From assembly GCA_028280945.1 (NCBI GenBank), contig JANQKV010000053.1, positions 1 through 64,000 on the forward strand: a stretch of 64,000 nt of DNA, in the 5' to 3' direction. This DNA comes from Opitutaceae bacterium (GTDB taxonomy: Bacteria > Verrucomicrobiota > Verrucomicrobiia > Opitutales > Opitutaceae). Positions 52,941 through 61,700 of this stretch are shown piece after piece (the stretch's first letter is position 1; every line of letters starts with the position of its first letter). The notes below the pieces were generated by a model, which had not been told where the DNA came from, did not search any database, and was given only the letters and a program-made list of their open reading frames with translations. Position numbers and translations under genes: made by a program.

Positions 52941-53079
52941 CGGCGCGCCACATCACCCTGGTCCCGTAAAGCAGCTCCTGCCGACCATTCCGGTCATCGG
53001 CTCGTTTCGACCGATCCCCATGAAACCCGGTCATGACCTCTCCGTCGCTGATCACCGTGCCTCAACTCCACCGTTGTCG
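52911..53079 (+). other. attC-like site E (long, end of array)
   Basis: 169 bp. R'' AGCGAAC (52911-52917) mirrors GTTCGC at the start of the same cassette. The 3' simple site ends in GTTGTCG (53073-53079). The interior contains imperfect complementary arms, as in long VCR-type sites. Its 3' part is the closest relative of site A. Confidence 0.65.
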
Positions 53080-53126
53080 AGCTCCCCTAATCTTTTCAGG
53101 GTTTAACGCTCCGAACCGGTAACGCT

Positions 53127-54605
53127 ATGAAAATGGGGAAGGAAACGAAGGCGAGTTCCAAACTTATCCTATGGTTGTTGTTTTTCTTCTTGGGTGGACT
53201 AACCGCCTCAGGAAAAACCAATGTCCTGTTTATCAGTATCGATGACCTGAACAATTGGGTTGGATACCTGAATCAACATCCCCAAGCGAAGACACCAAAC
53301 CTCGATCGATTGGCCAAGCGGGGGATAGCGTTTACCGCAGCGCACTGCACTACTCCCATTTGCAAGGCTTCGCGGACGGCGTTTCTGACGGGTCTAAGTG
53401 AAACGAAAACCGGGGTGTATTCAAACGAGGATAAATTCAATTCCGACGCTTACACCCTGTTACCAGAATACTTCGCGGCCCACGGTTACACTACTTACGG
53501 CGCCGGAAAAATTCACCACATGAATATCAATGAAAAGATGTTCGAACATGCATATGAGCCGGAGCAGCGCTGGAGTCCGTTCACCAGAAAACAATCCTTC
53601 TACACCGAGGACGAGCTACCCACCAAGGGTTCGGCGAATCCTCGTCATCTGATCAAAATGGGACCCGGCGGCAGAGACTACATCATGCCGTTTAACCGTA
53701 TGCCCAGTGAGCGGACACCTGATCACCTCAAAGGGGAATCTTTCGATTGGATGTCCTTTGATCTTCCGGATTCGGCTTTCGGAGATGGTAAGATTACCGA
53801 CTGGGCATTGGATCGCCTGAAATCGCATGACCCGGCCAAACCGTTCTTCTTGGGGCTCGGATATTACCGTCCGCATATCCCCCTTTACGCGCCAAAGCAG
53901 TATTTCGATTTATACCCGCTCGAGAGTATTCAGCTCCCGGAAGTGATGCCTGATGATCTGTCAGACATTCCGGAACCCGGACTACGACGGATACTGAGTG
54001 CGGTAACCGCGGGATCTGCGGCTACGCATCAACATGTAATTTCCCATGACCAGTGGAAACATGCCGTACAGGCTTACCTGGCGTGCATTTCGTTTATCGA
54101 CGCCCAGATTGGCAGGTTGTTGGATTATCTGGACGCAAGTCCCTATGGCGCCAATACCACCGTCATTCTCTTCAGCGATCACGGCTGGCACCTGGGCGAA
54201 AAACAGGCCTGGGGCAAAATGACGGGGTGGGTGCATTCCACCCACACGCCATTGATCATTTCTGCCGTTGGGATGGCGCGAGGAACCCTCTGTGACGAGC
54301 CGGTCAGTCTCCTCGATATCTTCCCGACTCTGGTCGATATCTGTGGTCTGCCAGCGAAGCAGCTCGATGGGAGATCTTTGCTGCCGCTATTGAAGAACCC
54401 GTCTCTCGAAACCAACCGAGTGGTCAAGACCCATGTGGGCAAAGGCAACTATTCGCTCAGCAGCAAGGAGTGGCGCTACATTCAGTATGCCGATGGTAAG
54501 GAAGAGCTTTATCACATCAAAACCGATCCCCGTGAGTATGAGAACCTGATCCCCCAAGGGGATTATTCCTCGATAATCGAAGCCCTAAAAAGAAACACGC
54601 GTTAG
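53127..54605 (+). CDS. Secreted iduronate-2-sulfatase-like type I sulfatase
   Basis: A 492-aa sulfatase. A signal peptide (LILWLLFFFLGGLTASG) precedes the metal site ISIDDLNNWVGYL. The modification motif is C79-K-A-S-R with FLTG, the CxAxR variant. The long HPQAKTPNLDRLAKRGIAF and GKIHHMN match iduronate-2-sulfatase-like proteins. It follows attC E by about 50 bp but no mirrored attC is seen at its 3' end. Its AT content is higher than that of the sulfatase at 7202. Whether it belongs to the cassette array is undecided. Confidence 0.92.
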   Translation: MKMGKETKASSKLILWLLFFFLGGLTASGKTNVLFISIDDLNNWVGYLNQHPQAKTPNLDRLAKRGIAFTAAHCTTPICKASRTAFLTGLSETKTGVYSNEDKFNSDAYTLLPEYFAAHGYTTYGAGKIHHMNINEKMFEHAYEPEQRWSPFTRKQSFYTEDELPTKGSANPRHLIKMGPGGRDYIMPFNRMPSERTPDHLKGESFDWMSFDLPDSAFGDGKITDWALDRLKSHDPAKPFFLGLGYYRPHIPLYAPKQYFDLYPLESIQLPEVMPDDLSDIPEPGLRRILSAVTAGSAATHQHVISHDQWKHAVQAYLACISFIDAQIGRLLDYLDASPYGANTTVILFSDHGWHLGEKQAWGKMTGWVHSTHTPLIISAVGMARGTLCDEPVSLLDIFPTLVDICGLPAKQLDGRSLLPLLKNPSLETNRVVKTHVGKGNYSLSSKEWRYIQYADGKEELYHIKTDPREYENLIPQGDYSSIIEALKRNTR

Positions 54606-54832
54606 CTTTCCAAGCGCAGTCTGCTGTTTCCGAACACAGACGTTCGCCTCAGACAATCCTGCGGGCGTTGGACCTCTAAACTCCTCCCCTTCGACATCGG
54701 TTTCAAAAAACCGAGCCCTGGCAGCGAACCCAGACAGTTCGTCATGTCGTCAAGACCTCTCGGGCGCCGTTTTGTACCGCATCGAACCCACACGGGGCCT
54801 GCCACTCCAACTGAGATCAATCGATCTGTGGC

Positions 54833-55825
54833 CTAAATCCAGGGATCGAAAAGCACCTTGATTGCCCGCTTCTGACGGAGTTGTTCCACGCCTGATAAGT
54901 AGTCGGACATTGGCAGGGTGGTGGTGATCAATGTGGAGAGGTCCAAGGCGTCCGCCTCAACCGCGGCATAAGCGGTATTGGCTGCGGCCCGGTTGTGATC
55001 GCCGTATCCCAGCAAACTCACTCCCGGACCCCACATGAGGTTGCCGTTGTAGCGAATATCCTGTCGCACCACGCCGAAGAGCACCACTGCCTCCCGGGTT
55101 CGATGTAGGAGAAATTCAACCACGGGGGCGAGCCCGGTGCAATCGATCGCCAGGTCGACGGCGTTCTCATCCGTCCGGCTCGCCGGCCAGTCTTCGGCGG
55201 CCCCCGATCTCACGTCACTTGCCCCCAGCTGCCGGGCCAACTCACGGCGCTCCGCCACCGGATCAATGCCCACCACCGCCACCGCGCCATGGTAACGGGC
55301 AAGTTGAATCGCAACCAGACCCGCCGGCCCCAATCCGGCCACGGCTATGCTTTTGCCCTTCATTGCCGTGAAGGCGTGCAGCTGCTGAAACGACACCTCC
55401 ACACACATCGCGAGCTCCAGGGAAGCAATCCGGATCGGCTCCAGGTCTTCGGAGATCGGCAAAAGGTCGACTTCCCGAAAGACGTTGAACTGCGCATAAA
55501 ATCCCTGTCGAGCTTCGCCCGTATCACGCCACGCGGCGACCGATTGGCCGACGTCGAGGTTTTGCACGGCTTCCCCCTTTGCCACCACCATGCCCACCGC
55601 CTCGTGGCCGGGCTGTCCGGGGACATAGGGATACTTCAGATCCTGCCCGGGAAACATCGGTTTGCCCTCCGTGATGTGGATATCCCAATGCGGGCAGGTG
55701 GAAACGCCGCTGACCCGGATCAATACCTCGTCCGGCCGGGGAGTCGGCACGGGTGCATCCTGCCACTCCACCTGACCGGGGGCAGCGATCACAAGCTGCT
55801 TCATGGTCTGAGGGATTGCCGTCAT
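54833..55825 (-). CDS. Zinc-type alcohol dehydrogenase (MDR)
   Basis: A 330-aa protein. PGHEAVGMVV gives the GHExxG site; VSTCPHWDIHI is the N-terminal metal-side region. The cofactor motif is VAGLGPAGLVAIQLA. The structural zinc lobe is absent. ATG 55825 overlaps the stop of the upstream MDR by ATGA, so the two are co-translated. The substrate is unknown, probably a sugar or polyol. Confidence 0.85.
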   Translation of the reverse strand: MTAIPQTMKQLVIAAPGQVEWQDAPVPTPRPDEVLIRVSGVSTCPHWDIHITEGKPMFPGQDLKYPYVPGQPGHEAVGMVVAKGEAVQNLDVGQSVAAWRDTGEARQGFYAQFNVFREVDLLPISEDLEPIRIASLELAMCVEVSFQQLHAFTAMKGKSIAVAGLGPAGLVAIQLARYHGAVAVVGIDPVAERRELARQLGASDVRSGAAEDWPASRTDENAVDLAIDCTGLAPVVEFLLHRTREAVVLFGVVRQDIRYNGNLMWGPGVSLLGYGDHNRAAANTAYAAVEADALDLSTLITTTLPMSDYLSGVEQLRQKRAIKVLFDPWI

Positions 55826-56841
55826 GCCGCACCACCTTCCTTCCACTGCAAGACCACGCCAAGCACGGGTTCACGTTTGCTTTCAATCAAGTCCCATGCG
55901 TCCGCCGCTTGCGCAACGGGGAAGCGATGCGTGATCAGGCCGGTGGTGTCCATCTTGCCTTCATGCACCCACCGGATGGTGGCGTCGATCCGCTCGCGGG
56001 TGATGCCGGCAACCAAGTCAAAAGCGATTTCGCGAAAGCGGTAGCGTTGGATTTCAATAAAACCCTCCAAGCCGTAGAACCCCGCAGCGGCAATGGTGCC
56101 TCCGTGTTTTAAGTAGGGCAGGTATTCATCGAACAACTTCACATCCCCCACCGTATCCACCATGACCGCGATGGGCTGCTCGGTGATGGCCCGAACCTCA
56201 TCCACGCCAAGGGCGGACCCCTTCAGAGCCTTGCCCCAACCTCCCGTCCGAAAGAGCGCAAGGCGATCTTCATGGCGCCCGGTCATGATCACCTGGGCGC
56301 CGCGTTGGTGCAGGGCTTGCCCGGTCCACTGCCCCACCAACCCGTCGCCCACCACAACCGCAACTTCGCCCGCTTCGATCCGAGGCCGCGTGCCGCAGTT
56401 GTAACCCACTTGGGTGAGCACCATGCCACAGTATTTTTCCGGCTCCTCGTGCGCTCCTTCCGGCAATCGGTGGACAAACTGCCGGTCACAAACGGAGGGT
56501 GAGACATGCCCGGCATACTTGTTGTCGAACATGCCCTCGACCTTGCTCATCACTGCAAAAACGAAATCCCCGACGGCAAAGTCCTTCACGTTTGCTCCGA
56601 CCTCGCGCACCCAGCCCACCTTTTGGTAACCCGCGATCATGGGAAACGGCTCTGGATCGCCCGGGGCTTTGGCCGTGTCACCCGCCAACCGCTCCCCGCG
56701 CAAGAACGAGCCTTCCGTGCCGTTGCTGATCCAAGAATGCGTGATGTCGATCACGATGTCATCGGGACCAGGATCGGGGCACGATACCTCTTGAAATTTC
56801 ACGACACCGGGCGCGGTAAACACAACAGCTTGGGATCTCAT
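55822..56841 (-). CDS. Zinc-free MDR dehydrogenase
   Basis: A 339-aa MDR: GYQKVGWVREVG in place of GHExxG, cofactor motif VVVGDGLVGQWTGQAL, and an N-terminal HSWISNGTEGSFLRGE region related to the ISPGTETRCLRGQ of the gene at 47687. The two therefore form a small group within this genome. It is first in a two-gene unit with the dehydrogenase at 54833. Confidence 0.82.
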   Translation of the reverse strand: MRSQAVVFTAPGVVKFQEVSCPDPGPDDIVIDITHSWISNGTEGSFLRGERLAGDTAKAPGDPEPFPMIAGYQKVGWVREVGANVKDFAVGDFVFAVMSKVEGMFDNKYAGHVSPSVCDRQFVHRLPEGAHEEPEKYCGMVLTQVGYNCGTRPRIEAGEVAVVVGDGLVGQWTGQALHQRGAQVIMTGRHEDRLALFRTGGWGKALKGSALGVDEVRAITEQPIAVMVDTVGDVKLFDEYLPYLKHGGTIAAAGFYGLEGFIEIQRYRFREIAFDLVAGITRERIDATIRWVHEGKMDTTGLITHRFPVAQAADAWDLIESKREPVLGVVLQWKEGGAA

Positions 56842-56975
56842 AAGGGCGTTGAAAAAGGGGCAGTTTCCACCGTGTTGACGGCAAACTAACCCTGGTCAAC
56901 CGGAAGCCCCCGACCTGGGAAATATTCATTAATTTTCAGGAGGGGCCTACAGCTCCGTTCCTGGCCAATCGCGGG

Positions 56976-57977
56976 TTACTCCAGCAATCGTTTGCGCACG
57001 GCGAATGCCTCCAGCGGGTTGTGCCGGACCAATCGTTCGATTTCAGCCGCGGTCAGGCCCGCTTCCTTCAGCCGTGGAATAAGTTCATCAAACAACAGGA
57101 CATGCCCGCGGTATTCGCCCCCCTCGGGTTCGGCGGGGTCATACCAACCTGCATCGTGAGAGATCAGCACCTGATTCAGATACCCGGCCTCGCGCATAGC
57201 GAGGATCACCTCGACATGGCGGTCGAGGCTTCTGGGCCGCACGCCGTCAAATGACAGCCATGCCCCGCGCTCGGCGGCAGCCAGGATGTTTGAAACTTCC
57301 ACATTTTGAGCGTGAACCCAAACCCACGCCGATGCCGCTACTCCCTCTTCCGCCAAGATATCCAATTGAGCCAAATTGGCGCCGCGGCCGGTGTGCACTG
57401 CGATGGTCAGTCCCGTCTCGCGATGAGCCAAAGCCCCGGCTCGCACCAGCTTGGCGTCCACCTCCGACAACTCCCGCTGCGAATCCACCGCTAGTTTCAT
57501 GAAACCCGGCTTTACCCCGGTGTGCATGATGCCGGAGTTGGCTTCCTCCACCCAGCGGACGGCCAGCTGTTCAGCCGAATCCGTCCACGCATAGTCGGGC
57601 AGGAACTTATCCCGCACCGCGCCATACAAACCGGTATTGGTGATGAACTGCATTCCGGTGCGCTCGCGCAACGCCAACAAAACTCTCGGATCACGACCGA
57701 GAAACTGTGGTGTCGCTTCAATCATCAATTCCACGCCACGCGCTTGTGCCTCGCGAATGAACGGCTCCGCCTTGGCCACCACGGCGTCGACCTCGTAGCG
57801 GTGCGGGCCGGCTTCACTGGCACCCACAAAATCAACCAACACATGTTCGTGGCTCAACACGACTCCCACTTCGCCAACCGCCACCGGCCCCGAAACGGTC
57901 ATGATTTGCAGGGGCTCAGCCCGGCCCACGAAAACCATGACCATAAGTGCGAGCGTTGCCCCTTTGATCGATTTCAT
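56976..57977 (-). CDS. Secreted phosphotriesterase-family hydrolase
   Basis: A 333-aa amidohydrolase-fold protein with signal peptide (MKSIKGATLALMVMVFVGRAEP; ATG 57977). The metal pair is in LSHEHVLVDF (HxH), a further His is in AVHTGRGA, a WVHAQNVE block and the Asp ligand in LISHDAGWYDP follow. Despite the family name, many members are lactonases or sugar lactone hydrolases. A lactonase role would fit the carbohydrate setting but is inferred. The upstream in-frame extension (to 58115) overlaps the peptidase gene and is not used. Confidence 0.85.
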   Translation of the reverse strand: MKSIKGATLALMVMVFVGRAEPLQIMTVSGPVAVGEVGVVLSHEHVLVDFVGASEAGPHRYEVDAVVAKAEPFIREAQARGVELMIEATPQFLGRDPRVLLALRERTGMQFITNTGLYGAVRDKFLPDYAWTDSAEQLAVRWVEEANSGIMHTGVKPGFMKLAVDSQRELSEVDAKLVRAGALAHRETGLTIAVHTGRGANLAQLDILAEEGVAASAWVWVHAQNVEVSNILAAAERGAWLSFDGVRPRSLDRHVEVILAMREAGYLNQVLISHDAGWYDPAEPEGGEYRGHVLLFDELIPRLKEAGLTAAEIERLVRHNPLEAFAVRKRLLE

Positions 57978-58113
57978 CGTGCCATCATTATCGGTCTGGC
58001 GAACGCCGTAAAGCCCGTCCACGCGGGGAGGTTCATGGCTTCGCCATTCTCCTCCTGAACTCTTCCGCGTTTTTCGGTTTTCATCGCCACCAAAATACGC
58101 CGCGATCGGAGGC

Positions 58114-58806
58114 ATGCCGCGTCAGATCATCGCATTGGGAGGAGGTGGATTTTCCATGGAGCCGGAAAACCCTTTGCTGGATCGCTATGTATTGGAGGCT
58201 GCCGGAATTCCCAACCCGCGCATCACATTGTTGCCAACCGCGAGCGGAGATGCCGATCGACTCGTCGCCCAGTTTTATACCGCCTTCAATCGGTATGATT
58301 GCCGACCGCAGCATGTTTCCCTCTTCCGCCAGGCCCCGGACATGGCGGAGCGATTTCTAGAGACCGACATCATTTACGTCAGCGGAGGCAACACGCGCAA
58401 CATGCTCGCAATTTGGGAAGTGGCGGGAGTCACGCCCATGATGAAGCAGGCGTGGGAACGCGGCATCGTGTTGGCCGGGGTAAGCGCGGGGGCCATCTGT
58501 TGGTTTGAACAGGGGCATACCGATTCCAACGGAGGTCTTTCCAAACTGGACTGCCTCGGTTGGCTGCCCGGAAGCTGCTCGCCACATTACGACGGCGAGG
58601 TGAATCGCCAGCCGTCGTATGAAACCTTGATCCAAAACGGCGAAATTCTGCGTGGCCTCGCCCTGGACGATGGCGTCGCGGCCCACTTTACCGAAACGCA
58701 GCGCACCCGCTTGGTGAGTTCGCGGCCCCACGGACGTGCGTTTTCGGTCAGCGCCCGCGATGGGGTTTTGGAATCACGCACTTTGACCGTGGACTATCTG
58801 GGCTGA
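58114..58806 (+). CDS. Peptidase E-like serine peptidase (S51)
   Basis: A 230-aa cytoplasmic protein of the class I glutamine amidotransferase-like fold. The nucleophile Ser lies in LAGVSAGAICWFE. IIALGGGGFSMEPENP opens the protein, and CSPHYDGEVNRQP is near the expected His site. Peptidase E cleaves Asp-X dipeptides. The length is typical. Confidence 0.9.
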   Translation: MPRQIIALGGGGFSMEPENPLLDRYVLEAAGIPNPRITLLPTASGDADRLVAQFYTAFNRYDCRPQHVSLFRQAPDMAERFLETDIIYVSGGNTRNMLAIWEVAGVTPMMKQAWERGIVLAGVSAGAICWFEQGHTDSNGGLSKLDCLGWLPGSCSPHYDGEVNRQPSYETLIQNGEILRGLALDDGVAAHFTETQRTRLVSSRPHGRAFSVSARDGVLESRTLTVDYLG

Positions 58807-58892
58807 CCACGAGCCGTGCCTGAACGTCAAGGCAGGCACTGGTGCTCAAGCGCGGGAGGCTGGCTCAAGGTCAGCGCTTCCCTGCTCCACCC

Positions 58893-60695
58893 ATGTCCAA
58901 GCTTGCCTACTCCCAGTTGGGATTTCGCCCCGGCACCCACAAGTCCCTTACCCTGGCGCCTGATCCCGGCGACGATATCAAATCGTGGCCGGACCGCATC
59001 CCCTTCTACCTGCGTTCCTTGTTCGACCGCATTCCCCGCGAAGCTCCGCGCCACGAGCTATGGAACACATCATTTTTCGTGTGGCCGTTTGACATCAACA
59101 AGGGCCGTCTGCTGCCCAACCAAGGCAACGTTATCCAAACCGGGGAACTCATCCGCCACGACACCGCATGGGGCATCTTCTGGCACGGCGAACTGGCCGA
59201 CTTCAACGAACCTGGAAACTACCAGGTCGAAACGGACTATGGCAGCACCTTCCCCTTCACGATCCGCCCCCGGCTTTATGACCGCCTGCAATACGGCTAC
59301 CTGAATTATCTCTACCATCAGCGGTCCGGATTCGAAATCCCCGGGGTGAGATCCGCCACCCACCTGGACGATGGCGTGCTGGATAGCGACGGCACCCCAA
59401 TTGATGCCGCCGGGGGTTGGTATGATGCCGGTGACTACCGCAAATGGATGTTTCTCACCCTGCCCAACCTGCAATCGCTCGCCACCTTAGCCGAACGCGG
59501 CCACCCGGGGTTACGCCGGAAAGCCATTCAGGAAATCGCCTGGGGCAACCGCTTCTATCACGCCATGATCAGTCCCGAGGGGCAAGTGTGGGAGGACCTC
59601 GGAGGCGGCGCCCTCAAGCCCGGACTGACCTACGAAAACGACTGGTGGTTCGAGAATCATCCCGGCGTCAATTGCGACGGCAGTTCCGATGGACGCGAGA
59701 CCGACAATATTCCCGGCTCGGGTGACGAGCGTTCGATTCGCACCACCTACAATCCCGCCGTGCAGTTTATGTTCGTGCGGACCCAGGCTCGCATTGCCGA
59801 GGTGCTCCCCGATGACCAGGCCAAAACCTGCCGGGAGCTGGCGACCCGAGCCTGGCAACACGGGCGCCAACGGGGACATGATCGCCGCACATTGTTCGTC
59901 GCAAACGAATGCTGGGCCGCCATCAATCTGCATGTGCTCGACCCCGGGCTGGTTGATCGAGAGGACATCGTTGCCCTGCTGGAGGAGCTGCTCTCCCGAC
60001 AGTGTCGCGAAGCGACCGGCCTGGCGGGCTACTTCATGGAGCGGGAGAACACCGACGGATTCCGGTGCATTGCCATGTCGGCCGAACCGCTGATGCCGCT
60101 GCTGCGCTTGATTGAGCTGCAACTGCCCGGCTGGGAAGCCGAGATCGCCCGTTGCCGCGAAGCAGTGCAGGAGTACATCGAGGGATTCCTGCTGGCGGAT
60201 GCCCAATCCAACACCTGGTCCTATCCACCCTACGGTGTATTTACAAAACGAATACATCCCGAGCATCAGGCGTTTCGCGAAGCCGGCGGGGAGCGCTGGG
60301 TGCGCTCCTTCCTGCATCCGCTCAATCACCAGCAATGTGCGCATGGCTGCGGCGGGGTGCTGCTGCATCAAGCCGTCGCCGCCGCCAAGGCCGGTGAGCT
60401 GCTGGCACGGCCGGACTGGCGGGCGGCGGCCGAATGCTGGTTGCAGTGGACCCTCGGGCACAACCCGGCGGCGATGTGCCTGCACCACGGCGTGGGCTTC
60501 CGGTGTCCCACCCCGTTTTCGGCCTTTGAATTGCGGCTGCCCGACACGGTGGCGGTGGGATTCAACGGTCGTCCGGACGACACGCCTTACCTCGAGACCT
60601 CCGAACTCATCGAATGGTGCACGCAGGAAATCTGGGATATCCCTCAAGCTTACCTGGCCGAAGCTGTGTTGTGGATTGATGGATACGACGAGTAA
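58893..60695 (+). CDS. GH9 endoglucanase-like glycoside hydrolase
   Basis: A 600-aa protein. An N-terminal Ig-like CelD_N domain (KLAYSQLGFRPGTHKSLTLAP...) precedes the (alpha/alpha)6 barrel. The catalytic base motif is AAGGWYDAGDYRKW. The C-terminal HNPAAMCLHHGVGF-like region replaces the HxxPHHR block; the usual catalytic Glu near the end lies in an altered context. ATG 58893 has no signal peptide, so it could be intracellular or use another route. An upstream GTG (58842) adds a basic extension. It is followed by an esterase gene 16 bp away. Confidence 0.85.
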   Translation: MSKLAYSQLGFRPGTHKSLTLAPDPGDDIKSWPDRIPFYLRSLFDRIPREAPRHELWNTSFFVWPFDINKGRLLPNQGNVIQTGELIRHDTAWGIFWHGELADFNEPGNYQVETDYGSTFPFTIRPRLYDRLQYGYLNYLYHQRSGFEIPGVRSATHLDDGVLDSDGTPIDAAGGWYDAGDYRKWMFLTLPNLQSLATLAERGHPGLRRKAIQEIAWGNRFYHAMISPEGQVWEDLGGGALKPGLTYENDWWFENHPGVNCDGSSDGRETDNIPGSGDERSIRTTYNPAVQFMFVRTQARIAEVLPDDQAKTCRELATRAWQHGRQRGHDRRTLFVANECWAAINLHVLDPGLVDREDIVALLEELLSRQCREATGLAGYFMERENTDGFRCIAMSAEPLMPLLRLIELQLPGWEAEIARCREAVQEYIEGFLLADAQSNTWSYPPYGVFTKRIHPEHQAFREAGGERWVRSFLHPLNHQQCAHGCGGVLLHQAVAAAKAGELLARPDWRAAAECWLQWTLGHNPAAMCLHHGVGFRCPTPFSAFELRLPDTVAVGFNGRPDDTPYLETSELIEWCTQEIWDIPQAYLAEAVLWIDGYDE

Positions 60696-60711
60696 GAACT
60701 AACCTCCTCGA

Positions 60712-61635
60712 ATGACTCGGATCTTCCTCATGTTGGTCGCCTGCCTGTCGATGGGAGCAAATCTGTCGGCTGAATCCTTCACTCTGCCGCTTTATCCGAC
60801 CGGTGGAATCCCCAACTACCGGGATGCCGGTGAAGCTGAAGAGCACGTCCGCGATGGCATCCTGAGAATCGGCCGGGTGCAGACACCCACGATTGAGGTG
60901 TTTCTGCCCGATCCCTCGAAGGCCACCGGCGAAGCGATCGTAATCTGCCCGGGGGGTGGCTACTGGATATTGGCCTACGAACTTGAAGGCACGGAGATTG
61001 CCCGGTGGTGGGCTGAACGCGGAGTTGCGGGAGTCGTTTTAAAGTATCGGCTGCCCACCTCGAAAGCCCAGATCGAGCCCCGGCTGAGCCCACTGATGGA
61101 TGCGCAACGCGCGCTTCGATTGGTTCGGCACCAAGCCGAGGATTGGCGGATCAATCCAAACCGCGTTGGTATCATGGGCTTCTCTGCCGGGGGCCACCTC
61201 GCCGCAACCGCATCGGTGCACTACGACAACGGCAACCCGGATGCCGCCGACCCGATCGAACAGCAATCCAGTCGGCCCGACTTTTCGATGCTCGTTTACC
61301 CCGTGATCAGTTTCAGTGGCGAATTCAGCCACGTGGGATCGCGGCGGGCGCTGCTGGGTGAAATCCCTGACACCGAACTGGTGCATCACTACTCAGCAGA
61401 GAAAAACATTACTCCGGACACTCCGCCCGCCGTGCTGGTTCATGCCCGCGACGATGCCGGGGTGCCGATCGCCAACAGTCACGCCTACGCAGAGGCGCTC
61501 TGGGCCACGGGAGTGGCGGCGGAAATCCATGCCTTCGACGAAGGAGGCCATGGGTTTGGTGCCGCCCTTGACGATCCGGTGCTCGGGAGTTGGCTGCCGC
61601 GATGTGCCGAATGGCTGAACAATCGATCGTCCTAG
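60712..61635 (+). CDS. Secreted carbohydrate esterase-like alpha/beta hydrolase
   Basis: A 307-aa hydrolase with signal peptide (MTRIFLMLVACLSMGANLSAES). The oxyanion motif is IVICPGGGYWIL, the nucleophile GFSAGGHLAA, the acid in HARDDAGVP and the His in EGGHGFG. This pattern is shared by BD-FAE/acetyl-xylan-esterase-like enzymes acting on decorated plant polysaccharide. It is co-oriented with GH9, so the pair may act on the same material. Confidence 0.88.
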   Translation: MTRIFLMLVACLSMGANLSAESFTLPLYPTGGIPNYRDAGEAEEHVRDGILRIGRVQTPTIEVFLPDPSKATGEAIVICPGGGYWILAYELEGTEIARWWAERGVAGVVLKYRLPTSKAQIEPRLSPLMDAQRALRLVRHQAEDWRINPNRVGIMGFSAGGHLAATASVHYDNGNPDAADPIEQQSSRPDFSMLVYPVISFSGEFSHVGSRRALLGEIPDTELVHHYSAEKNITPDTPPAVLVHARDDAGVPIANSHAYAEALWATGVAAEIHAFDEGGHGFGAALDDPVLGSWLPRCAEWLNNRSS

Positions 61636-61700
61636 CAAAAATCGACTCGATCGCTCCGACCCCACTTGACGTTAAGTTTTCCACTCTCAATTTTTGAGGG

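Larger units (their letters stand above)
50680..53079 (+). mobile_element. Integron-type gene cassette array without integrase (CALIN)
   Basis: Four cassettes (toxin-antitoxin, GNAT, AAC(6')-like, RimJ/RimL-like), all in one direction, are separated by attC-like sites at 51249, 51806, 52314 and 52911, with a possible fifth at 50680. Three sites are 60-61 bp, the classic 59-base-element size. Each cassette's 5' end (TTRRRY-like) is mirrored at its own 3' end, as expected for cassettes that once were circles: GTTAGCT with AGCTAAC, GTTCGC with GCGAAC. The composition is more AT-rich than the flanks. No intI is visible in the window. Confidence 0.82.

Noticed and set aside
54622..54648. Further attC-like end (CCGAACACAGACGTTCGCC) after the second sulfatase
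   Set aside because: It resembles the 3' half of site B, but no mirrored R'' for the sulfatase cassette is visible, so chance cannot be excluded.
59511..60647. 378-codon minus-strand frame
   Set aside because: It is antisense to GH9; the GH9 frame carries DAGDY and Ig-like features.
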